From the IMG/VR virus record IMGVR_UViG_3300020469_000256, positions 1 to 24,359 of that record: a stretch of 24,359 bases of DNA, one strand, 5' to 3'. This document shows, in pieces, positions 11,064 through 18,998 of the stretch. The number at the start of each line of letters is the position of its first letter. The first letter of the stretch is position 1. This stretch comes from a virus. The position numbers and the translations under genes were made by a program. The notes beneath the pieces were generated by a model. The model saw only the letters and a list, made by a program, of their open reading frames with translations. It was not told the origin of the DNA and made no database searches.

Positions 11064-13403
11064 ATGCCAACTCCCTCACAAATTGATGAGGAGTTTTTGT
11101 TTGAGCGGAAATTAATAGACGGTGGTTTAGAAAAATTTAGAAAAGATACTCTTAAATTAGAGAAGGCTTCATATGCCTCAGCTACCGTATATGGTTCTAG
11201 TTCAATCGAGAACTTACTACCTATATTTATAAAATATATAAAGGAAAAAACTGCAAAAAGATTAAAAAATGCAAGTGGTCATAGATTGCATTTATTACAC
11301 AATTTCATACTACAAATAGACCCGGAGAGTGCAGCTGCAATTGCAAGCAAGATTGTATTCGATAAGGTCTTTTCTTATAGAAAGGAAGAGAGTGCAGTTT
11401 GCAAAATTACAGAATCATGTGGTCGAGCTATAGAAGCAGAACTACAGATGAGATATTACGAACAAATTAAGCCTGGACTATTCAATGCTTTAAAGAAAAA
11501 CTATTGGCATATGTCTAAAGGTACGGAATCCAAAAGAAAAAGCATGCAAGTGCTTATGCAAAAACAGGATATTGATCCTTGGGTTGCATGGACTCCAGCT
11601 ACCAGAGTAAAAGTTGGTGGTTGGTATGTTGATGCATTATGCGAATCTTCTGGATGGTTTGAGGTTTTACCTTTTTATACAAGGAATAGAACAGAGAACA
11701 GATTAGTACCAACTGAACAGTTCATCAAACATAAAGATGAGATCGTAAAAATAGCTGAATTATTTAGTCCATTCAGCTGGCCAATGTTGATAGAACCTAA
11801 TGATTGGAGTCAAACAAACGAGGGAGGTTATTTACTTAATCAACTTACAAGATGTCACGATTTTGTACGCAAAGGACAACCCCTCCCTGTACAGGGAAAA
11901 TTAATTTACGAATTTATCAATGGGATACAAAAAGTAAAGTATACATTGAACCCCTGGATTGTTGAGGTAGCTGAAACTCTGGAACAGCTGCAACGTGGTG
12001 TTGGCAAATTTCGCCCCATCATGTACACAGAGATACCACCAAAACCAGCTGACATTGATACCAATGCTGAAAGTAAGAAGCGTTGGAAGCGGGATGCTAC
12101 TAAAATCAACAATGCTAATGCACAGGAATTTCGAAAGTCTTGTCGAACAAGAATGACAATGAATTTTGTCAAAGAATTCAAAAATAAACCTTATTATTAT
12201 TTGTGTTTTTCATGTGACTACAGAGGAAGGATTTATCCTATACCTACTGTTGGATCAACTCAAGACACTGACTTTGGAAAGGCATTAGTTAGAGCGGGAG
12301 ATGAATCTCCTGTAACTCCTGACGCTATAACTTGGATAAAATTTGAGGTAGCCACATGCTACGGCCTTGATAAAAGTCCAATGCAAGAAAGATTAGATTG
12401 GACAACAAATAATCACAATCTAATAGAACAGGTAGCTACAGATCCTATAGGTTGTTTACCAGCCTGGGAAATTGCAGAAGAACCTTTCAGATTTCTTGCA
12501 GCTGCTAGAGAATACTACGAAATAGTAATAGCGAAAACTAGAACAACTACAGGACTATGGATCAGTATTGATGCCACCAGTTCTGGATTACAACTACTTG
12601 CAGGGATGAGTTCTGACTTATCAACTGCCAAACTTACAAATTGCGTACCAAGCGATAGGCCACAAGATGCCTACAAAGTAGTAGCTGAAGCTGCTAAACC
12701 ACACATACCGCAACGATTTTGGAAAGTATGGGATAGGAAAAATGTTAAAAGAATAGTTATGACATTACCCTACTCAGCTAAGTTCCAAAGCAATTTGACT
12801 TACATAAGAGAAGGCTTAGTTGAAAAAGGAATAGAACCTACAACTGATGAAGTTACACAAACTGTAAGAGCAGTAAGAAAAGCTATGTCTGATATCTTTC
12901 CCGGACCCATGAAAACAATGTCCTGGATAGAAAAAGAGGTAGGAAAAGCAATTAAACGTGGAATGACAGAGATCTCTTGGGTAACACCGTCAGGTTTCAG
13001 AGTTGTTCAACGACTGATGAAGAAGGATACAGAAACAGTAGAACTAAAACTACTAGGTAGATGCCGAGTCAAGGTAGGGACTGGAGAGTTAGGGGTTGAT
13101 CTTAACCACCATAAGAATGCAACAAGTCCTAATTTAATTCATTCGATTGACTCATCAATGCTCGCCCTGGCTTGCACAAAAGCAAAGGGAGTAGACGTAA
13201 GCCTAATACATGACTGTATTCTTGCCAAAGCAACTGACATGACATTGATGTCAAAGCTCATCAGAGAAGCATATAAAGAAATCTTTACTAACCACAATGT
13301 CTTAAAAGATTTTGCAAAAGCAATTAATGCCGAAGAAGAACCTCCATATGTAGGAGATTTAGACCCTTCTTTGGTCACAGAGTCAACTTATTTTTTTTGT
13401 TAA
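11064..13403 (+). CDS. Single-subunit T7-type DNA-directed RNA polymerase
   Basis: 779 residues, shorter than T7 gp1 (883). Palm and finger motifs are present: CDYRGRIYPIPT (T7 DWRGRVY region), ISIDATSSGLQLLAG with the first catalytic Asp, RKNVKRIVMTLPYSAKF with the O-helix Lys, a TPSGFRVVQ segment leading into the promoter-specificity region, SPNLIHSIDSSML, and SLIHDCIL with the second catalytic Asp. It transcribes middle and late phage genes. It follows the integrase block and leads into SSB with a TAATG overlap. A copy of the 20-base palindromic repeat lies within the frame at 11877-11896 and encodes GQPLPVQG, which may be an insertion in the N-terminal half. Confidence 0.97.
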   Translation: MPTPSQIDEEFLFERKLIDGGLEKFRKDTLKLEKASYASATVYGSSSIENLLPIFIKYIKEKTAKRLKNASGHRLHLLHNFILQIDPESAAAIASKIVFDKVFSYRKEESAVCKITESCGRAIEAELQMRYYEQIKPGLFNALKKNYWHMSKGTESKRKSMQVLMQKQDIDPWVAWTPATRVKVGGWYVDALCESSGWFEVLPFYTRNRTENRLVPTEQFIKHKDEIVKIAELFSPFSWPMLIEPNDWSQTNEGGYLLNQLTRCHDFVRKGQPLPVQGKLIYEFINGIQKVKYTLNPWIVEVAETLEQLQRGVGKFRPIMYTEIPPKPADIDTNAESKKRWKRDATKINNANAQEFRKSCRTRMTMNFVKEFKNKPYYYLCFSCDYRGRIYPIPTVGSTQDTDFGKALVRAGDESPVTPDAITWIKFEVATCYGLDKSPMQERLDWTTNNHNLIEQVATDPIGCLPAWEIAEEPFRFLAAAREYYEIVIAKTRTTTGLWISIDATSSGLQLLAGMSSDLSTAKLTNCVPSDRPQDAYKVVAEAAKPHIPQRFWKVWDRKNVKRIVMTLPYSAKFQSNLTYIREGLVEKGIEPTTDEVTQTVRAVRKAMSDIFPGPMKTMSWIEKEVGKAIKRGMTEISWVTPSGFRVVQRLMKKDTETVELKLLGRCRVKVGTGELGVDLNHHKNATSPNLIHSIDSSMLALACTKAKGVDVSLIHDCILAKATDMTLMSKLIREAYKEIFTNHNVLKDFAKAINAEEEPPYVGDLDPSLVTESTYFFC
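11877..11896 (+). repeat. 20-base repeat with 12-base palindrome, copy 2 (inside RNA polymerase)
   Basis: Identical over 20 bases to 4884-4903, and read here as part of QPLPVQG. Chance recurrence of 20 bases in 24 kb is very unlikely. The palindrome CCCTGTACAGGG is complete in both copies. Confidence 0.75.
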
Positions 13404-13990
13404 TGAGAGAAATCCACCTAACCAAAGAGCCTATTACATTAGAAGGCTTTCAAGCTGTATTAAAACCAAGTCAATATGGATATTGCCTTAGCACCATATT
13501 TGATCCGACTATGATATCTAAGCTTGAAAAAGAGAGAGAAGAGGTCCTTAAGTGGGCAGAATCAAAACTGAAAAACAAACGCAGATCCGTATTAAAACCC
13601 GAACCGTGGGAAGAAATCAGTGATGAAAAATTTATGGTCAAATTTAAATGGAAGGAAGAAAAAAAACCTACTATTGTAGACACCGAGGGTACACCTGTAA
13701 CAGATGTAAATATTCCGCTTTACAGTGGCTCGAAGGTCAAAATCTGCTTTGCACAGAAACCGTACATTCTGCCGGACAATGTAACATATGGAACCACTTT
13801 AAAATTAACGGCTGTCCAAATTGTCTCTGTGAAGAGCGAGGCGGGGACTGACGCTGGAGATATTACCCAAGATGAGGCGGTAAAACTATTTGGAACTTCG
13901 AATGGATATAAGATTGCTGATCCTGTAATTTCTGTACCAGCTACTGACGATACTTCACCATGCTCAGTTGAATCTGACGAAGACTTCTAA
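13403..13990 (+). CDS. Single-stranded DNA-binding protein (T7 gp2.5-like)
   Basis: 195 residues from ATG 13403, which overlaps the polymerase TAA. The middle (PLYSGSKVKICFAQKPYI, TTLKLTAVQIVSV) resembles the OB fold of T7 gp2.5 and marine podovirus SSBs, and the last ten residues (SVESDEDF) give the acidic tail with a terminal Phe that contacts polymerase and helicase in this family. The protein coats ssDNA and coordinates replication. Its place between RNA polymerase and endonuclease I equals the T7 order. The frame could open at TTG 13397, but the ATG is better. Confidence 0.9.
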   Translation: MREIHLTKEPITLEGFQAVLKPSQYGYCLSTIFDPTMISKLEKEREEVLKWAESKLKNKRRSVLKPEPWEEISDEKFMVKFKWKEEKKPTIVDTEGTPVTDVNIPLYSGSKVKICFAQKPYILPDNVTYGTTLKLTAVQIVSVKSEAGTDAGDITQDEAVKLFGTSNGYKIADPVISVPATDDTSPCSVESDEDF

Positions 13991-14340
13991 TGTTTAGATC
14001 AAAACTAGAAGAACAAGTAGCAGATATATTATTTGATAATCAAGTGGAGTATGAATATGAAGAAACTAAACTTAAATATGTTTTAGAAAAAAATTATATT
14101 CCAGATTTCAAATTAACCAATGGAACTTATTGGGAATGTAAAGGGTTTTGGGATAGTGCAGATCGAAAAAAAATAAAAACGGTTATTGAACAAAATCCAG
14201 GAATAGATCTTCGTATGGTTTTTATGAATCCATACAACAAGATCTCCAAAAAAAGCAAAACAACATATGCGGCTTGGTGTGATCGCCACAATATTAAATG
14301 GTGTGCGAGCTACTTGATACCAGTGGATTGGTTCCAATGA
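13990..14340 (+). CDS. Endonuclease I, Holliday junction resolvase (T7 gp3-like)
   Basis: 116 residues, short but complete for this family (T7 gp3 has 149). Key elements are SKLEEQVADIL with the first Glu, YIPDFKL with the catalytic Asp, and WECKGFW with Glu and Lys, in the PD-(D/E)XK order, then DLRMVFMNPYN and a WCDRHNIKW end. The enzyme cuts branched phage DNA and breaks down host DNA. TAATG overlap with SSB and ATGA overlap with the primase-helicase show coupled translation. Confidence 0.93.
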   Translation: MFRSKLEEQVADILFDNQVEYEYEETKLKYVLEKNYIPDFKLTNGTYWECKGFWDSADRKKIKTVIEQNPGIDLRMVFMNPYNKISKKSKTTYAAWCDRHNIKWCASYLIPVDWFQ

Positions 14341-15887
14341 CTGATTCCGAATTTATACAACATGAGCCATGTGAAGTATGTGGCTCAAGTGATGCAAAGG
14401 CTGTCTATACAGACGGCCATACTTTTTGTTTCTCGTGTCAAACCACCACAAGAAACGATGACAAAAAATTATACATGAATGATGTACAACTCAAAGGCAT
14501 ACCGACCAGACTCGGTAAAAGGCAAATTAGCCAAAAAACATGCGAATTCTACAAAGTCTTTAAAGACGGAGATACCCTACGATTCCCTTATTATTCGAGC
14601 GGTGGAAAAATTCAAGGATTCAAAGTAAAGAACAAACAAAAGGAATTTTATTATGAAGGGAATCCCACTGATACACTCTTCGGACAAAACCTTTTTAAAG
14701 ATAAAGGGAAAAGAATTGTTTTATGTGAAGGCGAACTCGATAGCCTTAGCGTTTATGAAGCAATGCCTGGATGGTCTTGTTGCTCTATTGCACATGGCTG
14801 TGCGGGGGCTAAAAAAGATATACAAAAACAGATTCCATATCTTCAAGGCTATGAAGAAATCGTATTATTCTTTGATAACGACTCTCATGGAAAGAAGGCT
14901 ACGGAAGAAGTTGCATCAATCTTACCTCCAGGGAAAGTCAAGATCGCTTTATTGGACACTAAGTACAAAGATGCATCTGATGCTTTACAAGCTAATGATT
15001 CTCAGGCAGTGCGGAAAGCAATATGGGATGCGAAGACTTACACACCTGATGGGATTGTTTCGGGGAAAGATCTTAAACAAATAATTACTACTCCAGGAAA
15101 ACCATGTGACCATGAATATCCATTCAAAGGTCTTCAGGAAATGAGTGGAGGAATAGAATACGGAACCCTTATTACAATTTGTGCGGGCACAGGAATCGGG
15201 AAATCATCCTGGACTAGGCAATTAGCTGCACACTTATTACAAACAGAACAAGAAGTTAAAGTCGGATATTTGGCATTGGAAGAATCCAATAAACAAACAG
15301 GACTTGGGCTTATGTCAACTTCCCTGGGTAAAGCATTTCATATCGGAGAACACGATAAAAAAGATTTAGAGAAAGCATATGACGAGACAATTGCTAATTG
15401 GAATTTATTCTTATTTGATGGCTTTGGTTCTTATGAAGCTGATATTATTTACAACCGCATCGAGTACCTTGCCTGTGGATTGGAGTGTCGTATTATATTC
15501 CTCGATCATTTGAGTATATTACTGAGTGGACAAATTTTAGATAATGAGCAAAAAGCTATATCGATTGTGATGACTAAGTTACGTTCTCTAGTAGAGCGTA
15601 CAGGCATAACATTATTTCTTATAAGCCATGTTCGTAGAACTATGTCAGACCAATCAAATGAAGAAGGTGCTCGCGTTACTTTAAATAGTTTGAAAGGCTC
15701 CTCCAGTATTGGTCAACTAAGTGACCAAGTATTTGCATTGGAAAGAAACAATCAATCGGAAGGCAATTTTGATAGTTCAACTACACTTAGAGTTTTAAAA
15801 AATCGTAGAACTGGTCGTACAGGAGTAGCAACAATGCTCAATTATGACACTGACAAATGTAGATATATAGAGAATGCTGATTTTTGA
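14337..15887 (+). CDS. Primase-helicase (T7 gp4-like)
   Basis: 516 residues from ATG 14337, preferred over an upstream in-frame ATG (14298) because of the ATGA overlap with endonuclease I. N-terminal zinc-binding domain with two Cys pairs (CEVC at about 12-15, CFSC at about 33-36), a TOPRIM primase core with CEGELDSLS and LFFDNDSHGKK, then a RecA-like ring helicase with Walker A CAGTGIGKSSW, Walker B RIIFLDHLSIL, a conserved ISHVRR (His/Arg finger region) and LKGSSSIGQLSDQ. It unwinds DNA and makes primers for the phage polymerase. T7 gp4 has 566 residues. It overlaps the polymerase exonuclease frame by 14 bases. Confidence 0.96.
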   Translation: MTDSEFIQHEPCEVCGSSDAKAVYTDGHTFCFSCQTTTRNDDKKLYMNDVQLKGIPTRLGKRQISQKTCEFYKVFKDGDTLRFPYYSSGGKIQGFKVKNKQKEFYYEGNPTDTLFGQNLFKDKGKRIVLCEGELDSLSVYEAMPGWSCCSIAHGCAGAKKDIQKQIPYLQGYEEIVLFFDNDSHGKKATEEVASILPPGKVKIALLDTKYKDASDALQANDSQAVRKAIWDAKTYTPDGIVSGKDLKQIITTPGKPCDHEYPFKGLQEMSGGIEYGTLITICAGTGIGKSSWTRQLAAHLLQTEQEVKVGYLALEESNKQTGLGLMSTSLGKAFHIGEHDKKDLEKAYDETIANWNLFLFDGFGSYEADIIYNRIEYLACGLECRIIFLDHLSILLSGQILDNEQKAISIVMTKLRSLVERTGITLFLISHVRRTMSDQSNEEGARVTLNSLKGSSSIGQLSDQVFALERNNQSEGNFDSSTTLRVLKNRRTGRTGVATMLNYDTDKCRYIENADF

Positions 15888-16389
15888 TATAGAAACTAAT
15901 GGATTATTGCAAGATTTAACCGAGATCCATTGCCTAGCAGTGCATGATACTGAGACAGGTAAGACTGAATCATTTAATGATCAGCCTGGGAACTTTGATT
16001 TAATTACAGGAGTTCAATACCTGGAAGATGCAGATTGTCTAGTAGGTCATCACATCTTGGGATTTGATATACCAGCAATAGAAAAAGTTTACCCGTGGTT
16101 TAATCCACCACGCTACAAAATCGATACGTTATTAATGTCTAGACTTATACATCCAAACATTATGGATATAGATAAGAAAAGACAATGGCAACATATGCCC
16201 TTACAAATGTATGGCAAACATAGCTTGGCATCTTATGGCTATCGATTGAATGAGTACAAAGGAGAATTTGGACAAACGACAGATTGGAGTACTTGGTCAG
16301 AAGAAATGGAAGAGTACTGCATCCAAGATGTCAAAGTGACTACAAAATTATGCAAACATTTTCACCCCTACCTGATTGGCTCCAATTAG
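15874..16389 (+). CDS. DNA polymerase I-type, 3'-5' exonuclease part (frame 1 of a split gene)
   Basis: 171 residues. Contains all three exonuclease motifs: FDIET at 4-8 (Exo I), VGHHILGFDIPA (Exo II) and EYCIQDVKVT near the end (Exo III). It stops with TAG at 16387-16389 while the polymerase domain continues in the -1 frame. Adding one T to the TTTT run at 16360-16363 would join both frames as KHF-SPLPDWL, which reads like a normal family A sequence. The frame may therefore be split by a one-base deletion, by an assembly error, by -1 slippage on TTT, or be a real two-protein enzyme. T7 gp5 is one chain of 704 residues. Confidence 0.9.
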   Translation: MLIFDIETNGLLQDLTEIHCLAVHDTETGKTESFNDQPGNFDLITGVQYLEDADCLVGHHILGFDIPAIEKVYPWFNPPRYKIDTLLMSRLIHPNIMDIDKKRQWQHMPLQMYGKHSLASYGYRLNEYKGEFGQTTDWSTWSEEMEEYCIQDVKVTTKLCKHFHPYLIGSN

Positions 16390-17621
16390 AACATGATGTT
16401 CAAGAGATTTTTACCGAGCAACACAGACATGGATGGTCATTCAACATCAAAAAGGCACAATGCCTCGAACAAGCTCTCCGAAGCGAAATGGAAGAGCTTG
16501 ATGCAATTCTTCGAAGTCAATTCCCTACCGTTGCAGGAACGTTGTTCATACCTAAACGAAGCAACAGGTCACAAGGATATGTCGAAGGAGCAGAAATCCA
16601 AAGAATAAAGGATACAAATTTTACTAGTAGGGACCACATAGCATGGATACTACAAACACATTTAAAGCAGAAGCTTCCTCAGCAGACAACAACTGGGAAA
16701 CCGGAGATTACAGAAACGACCTTACGCGAGATGAACTTACCGTTCTCAAACAATTGTGCAAGGATCTTGGATCTGAAAAAGCAGCTTGGCATGCTTTCAG
16801 AAGGAAAAAATGCCTTTCTGAAATGCTGCACGACTGCTGAACGAATACATCACAACTGTGCAGTAAGTTGTGCTACACACAGAACTTCTGCCAATAGGCC
16901 AAACCTTCAGCAAGTACCAAGTGATAAATCATTTAGGGAACTATTTAGAGCTACTCCTGGACTTGCATTAGTTTCAGCAGATTTAGCTGGAATCGAATTA
17001 AGAATGCTTGCTCATTACTTAACTAGATATGACGGTGGCCGTTATAGAGATATTCTTCTCACAGGAGATATCCATCAAACAAACGCAGATGCCATAGGCG
17101 TTTCGAGAAAATTAGTAAAAAATATTTCTTACGCAATTATCTATGGGGCATCTTTTCAAAAACTAGGACATTTATATGATCAGTCTTTACCTATCGACAA
17201 GTCAAAAACCAAAGGAAAAGAAATTAAAGAAGCATTTATTAATGCTATCCCTGGGTTTGCAGAATTACTGGCACAAGTTCGTCAGAAATCTATGCAGGGA
17301 CACATCAAAGCAATAGATGGCCGAAAAATATATGTAGATAGTCCTCACAAAGGACTCAATTTTTTGCTTCAATCATCCAGTGGGTGCTTGGCAAGACGTT
17401 GGCTGCTTATAGCAAATCAAACAATAAAAGAGGTTGGTATCCGTGCTCACCAACTCGCGTTTATACATGACGAAATAAATTTTGAGTGCGAAAAAAAATA
17501 TATAGATGAGCTTAAATTCACCCTCACACACTCTGCCGTTGAAGCGGGAGAGTATTACACACTTAGATGTCCAATATCAGCAGATGCAAAGGCCGGAGAA
17601 AACTGGAGCGAGGTCCACTGA
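16350..17621 (+). CDS. DNA polymerase I-type, polymerase part (frame 2 of a split gene)
   Basis: About 423 residues from ATG 16350, the nearest ATG before the family A region (PLPDWLQLEHDVQEIF); the frame is open upstream to 16284 but that part is out of frame for the exonuclease and not protein-like. Motif A SADLAGIELR (Asp at about 211), motif B RKLVKNISYAIIYG (Arg 253, Lys 257, Tyr 261) and motif C IHDEINFE (about 372-379) are complete, so polymerisation should be intact. Tyr 261 equals position 762 of E. coli Pol I. Together with the exonuclease frame this gives about 595 residues, normal for marine podoviruses. A separate start would give a polymerase without a bound proofreading domain. 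Confidence 0.93.
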   Translation: MQTFSPLPDWLQLEHDVQEIFTEQHRHGWSFNIKKAQCLEQALRSEMEELDAILRSQFPTVAGTLFIPKRSNRSQGYVEGAEIQRIKDTNFTSRDHIAWILQTHLKQKLPQQTTTGKPEITETTLREMNLPFSNNCARILDLKKQLGMLSEGKNAFLKCCTTAERIHHNCAVSCATHRTSANRPNLQQVPSDKSFRELFRATPGLALVSADLAGIELRMLAHYLTRYDGGRYRDILLTGDIHQTNADAIGVSRKLVKNISYAIIYGASFQKLGHLYDQSLPIDKSKTKGKEIKEAFINAIPGFAELLAQVRQKSMQGHIKAIDGRKIYVDSPHKGLNFLLQSSSGCLARRWLLIANQTIKEVGIRAHQLAFIHDEINFECEKKYIDELKFTLTHSAVEAGEYYTLRCPISADAKAGENWSEVH

Positions 17622-17910
17622 TACAAATAGAAAAGGAGATTTCTGGGAATATCACGTTGCTTTACAAGCCTGGAAAAGAGGTGCAGAAGTATTCATGAAT
17701 ATAGGAAGAACTGGAAAGACCGACCTAGTTCTTGAATGGCAAGGACAATTATTAAGAGTAGATGTAAAGCAGATGAGACTACAAAATGGTTGTTGGAAAT
17801 CAAATGGTAGACGTAAGTTTGGTTCATATCATGTACTTGTAAATCCAGAAACAGAAGAGGTTAGATGGATTAGAGGCTGGGTTCCAGCGGGATGGGAAAA
17901 CTTTTGGTAA
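17584..17910 (+). CDS. PD-(D/E)XK nuclease, Holliday junction resolvase-like
   Basis: 108 residues from ATG 17584; ATG 17506 in the same frame would add 26 residues overlapping the polymerase. KGDFWEYHVALQAWKRG has the first-helix Glu, then GRTGKTDLVL with the catalytic Asp and LRVDVKQMR with the D-x-K pair, the order seen in Hjc-like and other PD-(D/E)XK nucleases. The C-terminal WIRGWVPAGWENFW is aromatic. It probably trims or resolves branched DNA. It sits between polymerase and exonuclease and overlaps the latter by 19 bases. Confidence 0.78.
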   Translation: MQRPEKTGARSTDTNRKGDFWEYHVALQAWKRGAEVFMNIGRTGKTDLVLEWQGQLLRVDVKQMRLQNGCWKSNGRRKFGSYHVLVNPETEEVRWIRGWVPAGWENFW

Positions 17911-18671
17911 AACTTTTGATCGATTGTGATTATATCGTTTATAAATCATGTGCCGCTACCGAAACAGACATGGACTTTGGTGATGATGTAATAGTTGTCA
18001 CTTCAGATTTCACTGAAGCTATGAAGTGTACAGAACGTGCATTAAAAAAAATAAAAGATGAATTTGGTAATTTTTCCGAAATGATTTTGTTTTTTAGTAG
18101 CCCTAATAATTTTAGGAAAAAAATTTACCCCTTATACAAAGGATCTCGTTTACGGAAAAAACCCTGTGGATATAAAAGAGTTATCAGGGAATTAGAAAAT
18201 AGATACAAAGTAATCAAGATGCCACAGCTAGAAGCTGATGATGCTCTCGGAATTTACAGTGTAAACAATCCCGGAAACATAATTGTTAGTCCTGATAAAG
18301 ATATGCGTCAGATACCTGGGCAACTTTACGACTTTAAAGAAACAACTACTATCACACCTGAAGAAGGTGCAAAGTGGCATGCTCTACAACTTACAGCTGG
18401 AGATAATACTGATGGATACACTGGTATACCTGGGTTTGGCTTAAAAAAAGCTACACAATTATTTGATAGCAACGGTTACAGCTGGAAAACAGTTGTAGAT
18501 GCTTACGTAGACAAAGGATTGGATGAGAAAGAAGCTCTTCTTAATGCTCGTCTAGCAAAAATTCTTACACCATTAGAGTATGACGAAAAAAAAGGAGAAC
18601 CAATCTTATGGACCCCCACCACCGATCACTGCTTTGACGGCAGAACAAGATCTACGGCTGAGGGTAATTAA
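17892..18671 (+). CDS. 5'-3' exonuclease (T7 gp6-like, FEN family)
   Basis: 259 residues. N-terminal LLIDCDYIVYKSC has the first metal-binding Asp residues, FRKKIYPLYKGSR is the substrate-binding arch region, LEADDALGIYS and IIVSPDKDMRQIPG carry the central acidic cluster, and LTAGDNTDGYTGIPGFGLKKAT is the helix-hairpin-helix with the last Asp pair. The enzyme removes RNA primers and degrades host DNA. The start is in a GGATGG context inside the end of the preceding nuclease gene. The last 30 residues overlap the next gene in another frame. Confidence 0.95.
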   Translation: MGKLLVKLLIDCDYIVYKSCAATETDMDFGDDVIVVTSDFTEAMKCTERALKKIKDEFGNFSEMILFFSSPNNFRKKIYPLYKGSRLRKKPCGYKRVIRELENRYKVIKMPQLEADDALGIYSVNNPGNIIVSPDKDMRQIPGQLYDFKETTTITPEEGAKWHALQLTAGDNTDGYTGIPGFGLKKATQLFDSNGYSWKTVVDAYVDKGLDEKEALLNARLAKILTPLEYDEKKGEPILWTPTTDHCFDGRTRSTAEGN

Positions 18672-18879
18672 AGATTGTCTTGAGAAAGAGACATCAGAAA
18701 AGGAGGATATTATCACTGTCTTCCTTGCATTACAAAAACAAAATTTTATATTAGGAAATTGTTTAACGAATCTATTGGAGAAGTGGCCAACAAAGGACCA
18801 CGATACTACCAACGAGGACCAATCGATACTTGGGATTTTATACGCCAACAACAATTGGGATTCCACCTCGGAAACGTAA
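18580..18879 (+). CDS. Conserved small phage protein of the replication module, unknown function
   Basis: 99 residues. The segment LTAEQDLRLRVIKDCLEKETSEKEDIITVFLALQKQNFILGN, then LTNLLEKWP, is a helical domain whose pattern I recall from proteins encoded between exonuclease and reductase in marine podoviruses; no function known. The first 18 residues and the last 25 lie in long overlaps with neighbours (92 bases with the exonuclease, 121 with the next gene); a start at TTG 18634 is possible. Context suggests a link with DNA replication or nucleotide metabolism. Confidence 0.65.
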   Translation: MTKKKENQSYGPPPPITALTAEQDLRLRVIKDCLEKETSEKEDIITVFLALQKQNFILGNCLTNLLEKWPTKDHDTTNEDQSILGILYANNNWDSTSET

Positions 18880-18998
18880 TTAAATATGTATGCAGAGCGG
18901 GTCACAAAGATGACAACGGCATAGAAGATTTAGAAAAAGCCATCCATTACTTAGAAAATGAAATTGAAAACAGAAGGGAAGCCCAACCCGATAGTTAA
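18759..18998 (+). CDS. DUF3310 protein (phage nucleotide-metabolism-associated)
   Basis: 79 residues. RGPIDTWDFIRQQQLGFHLGNVIKYVCRAGHKDD and IEDLEKAIHYLENEIE match the short helical DUF3310 pattern (I-x-x-GNVIKY-x-x-RAG, then DL-KA-YL), which resembles one half of the MazG/dUTPase-like helical fold. Phages usually carry it beside reductase and polymerase genes; a nucleotide-binding role is suspected but not shown. It overlaps the previous gene by 121 bases in another frame, and the reductase by 41. Confidence 0.85.
   Translation: MFNESIGEVANKGPRYYQRGPIDTWDFIRQQQLGFHLGNVIKYVCRAGHKDDNGIEDLEKAIHYLENEIENRREAQPDS

Noticed and set aside
13391-13398. Terminator at the eight-T run ending RNA polymerase
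   Set aside because: No stem precedes it and the genes on both sides are translationally coupled.
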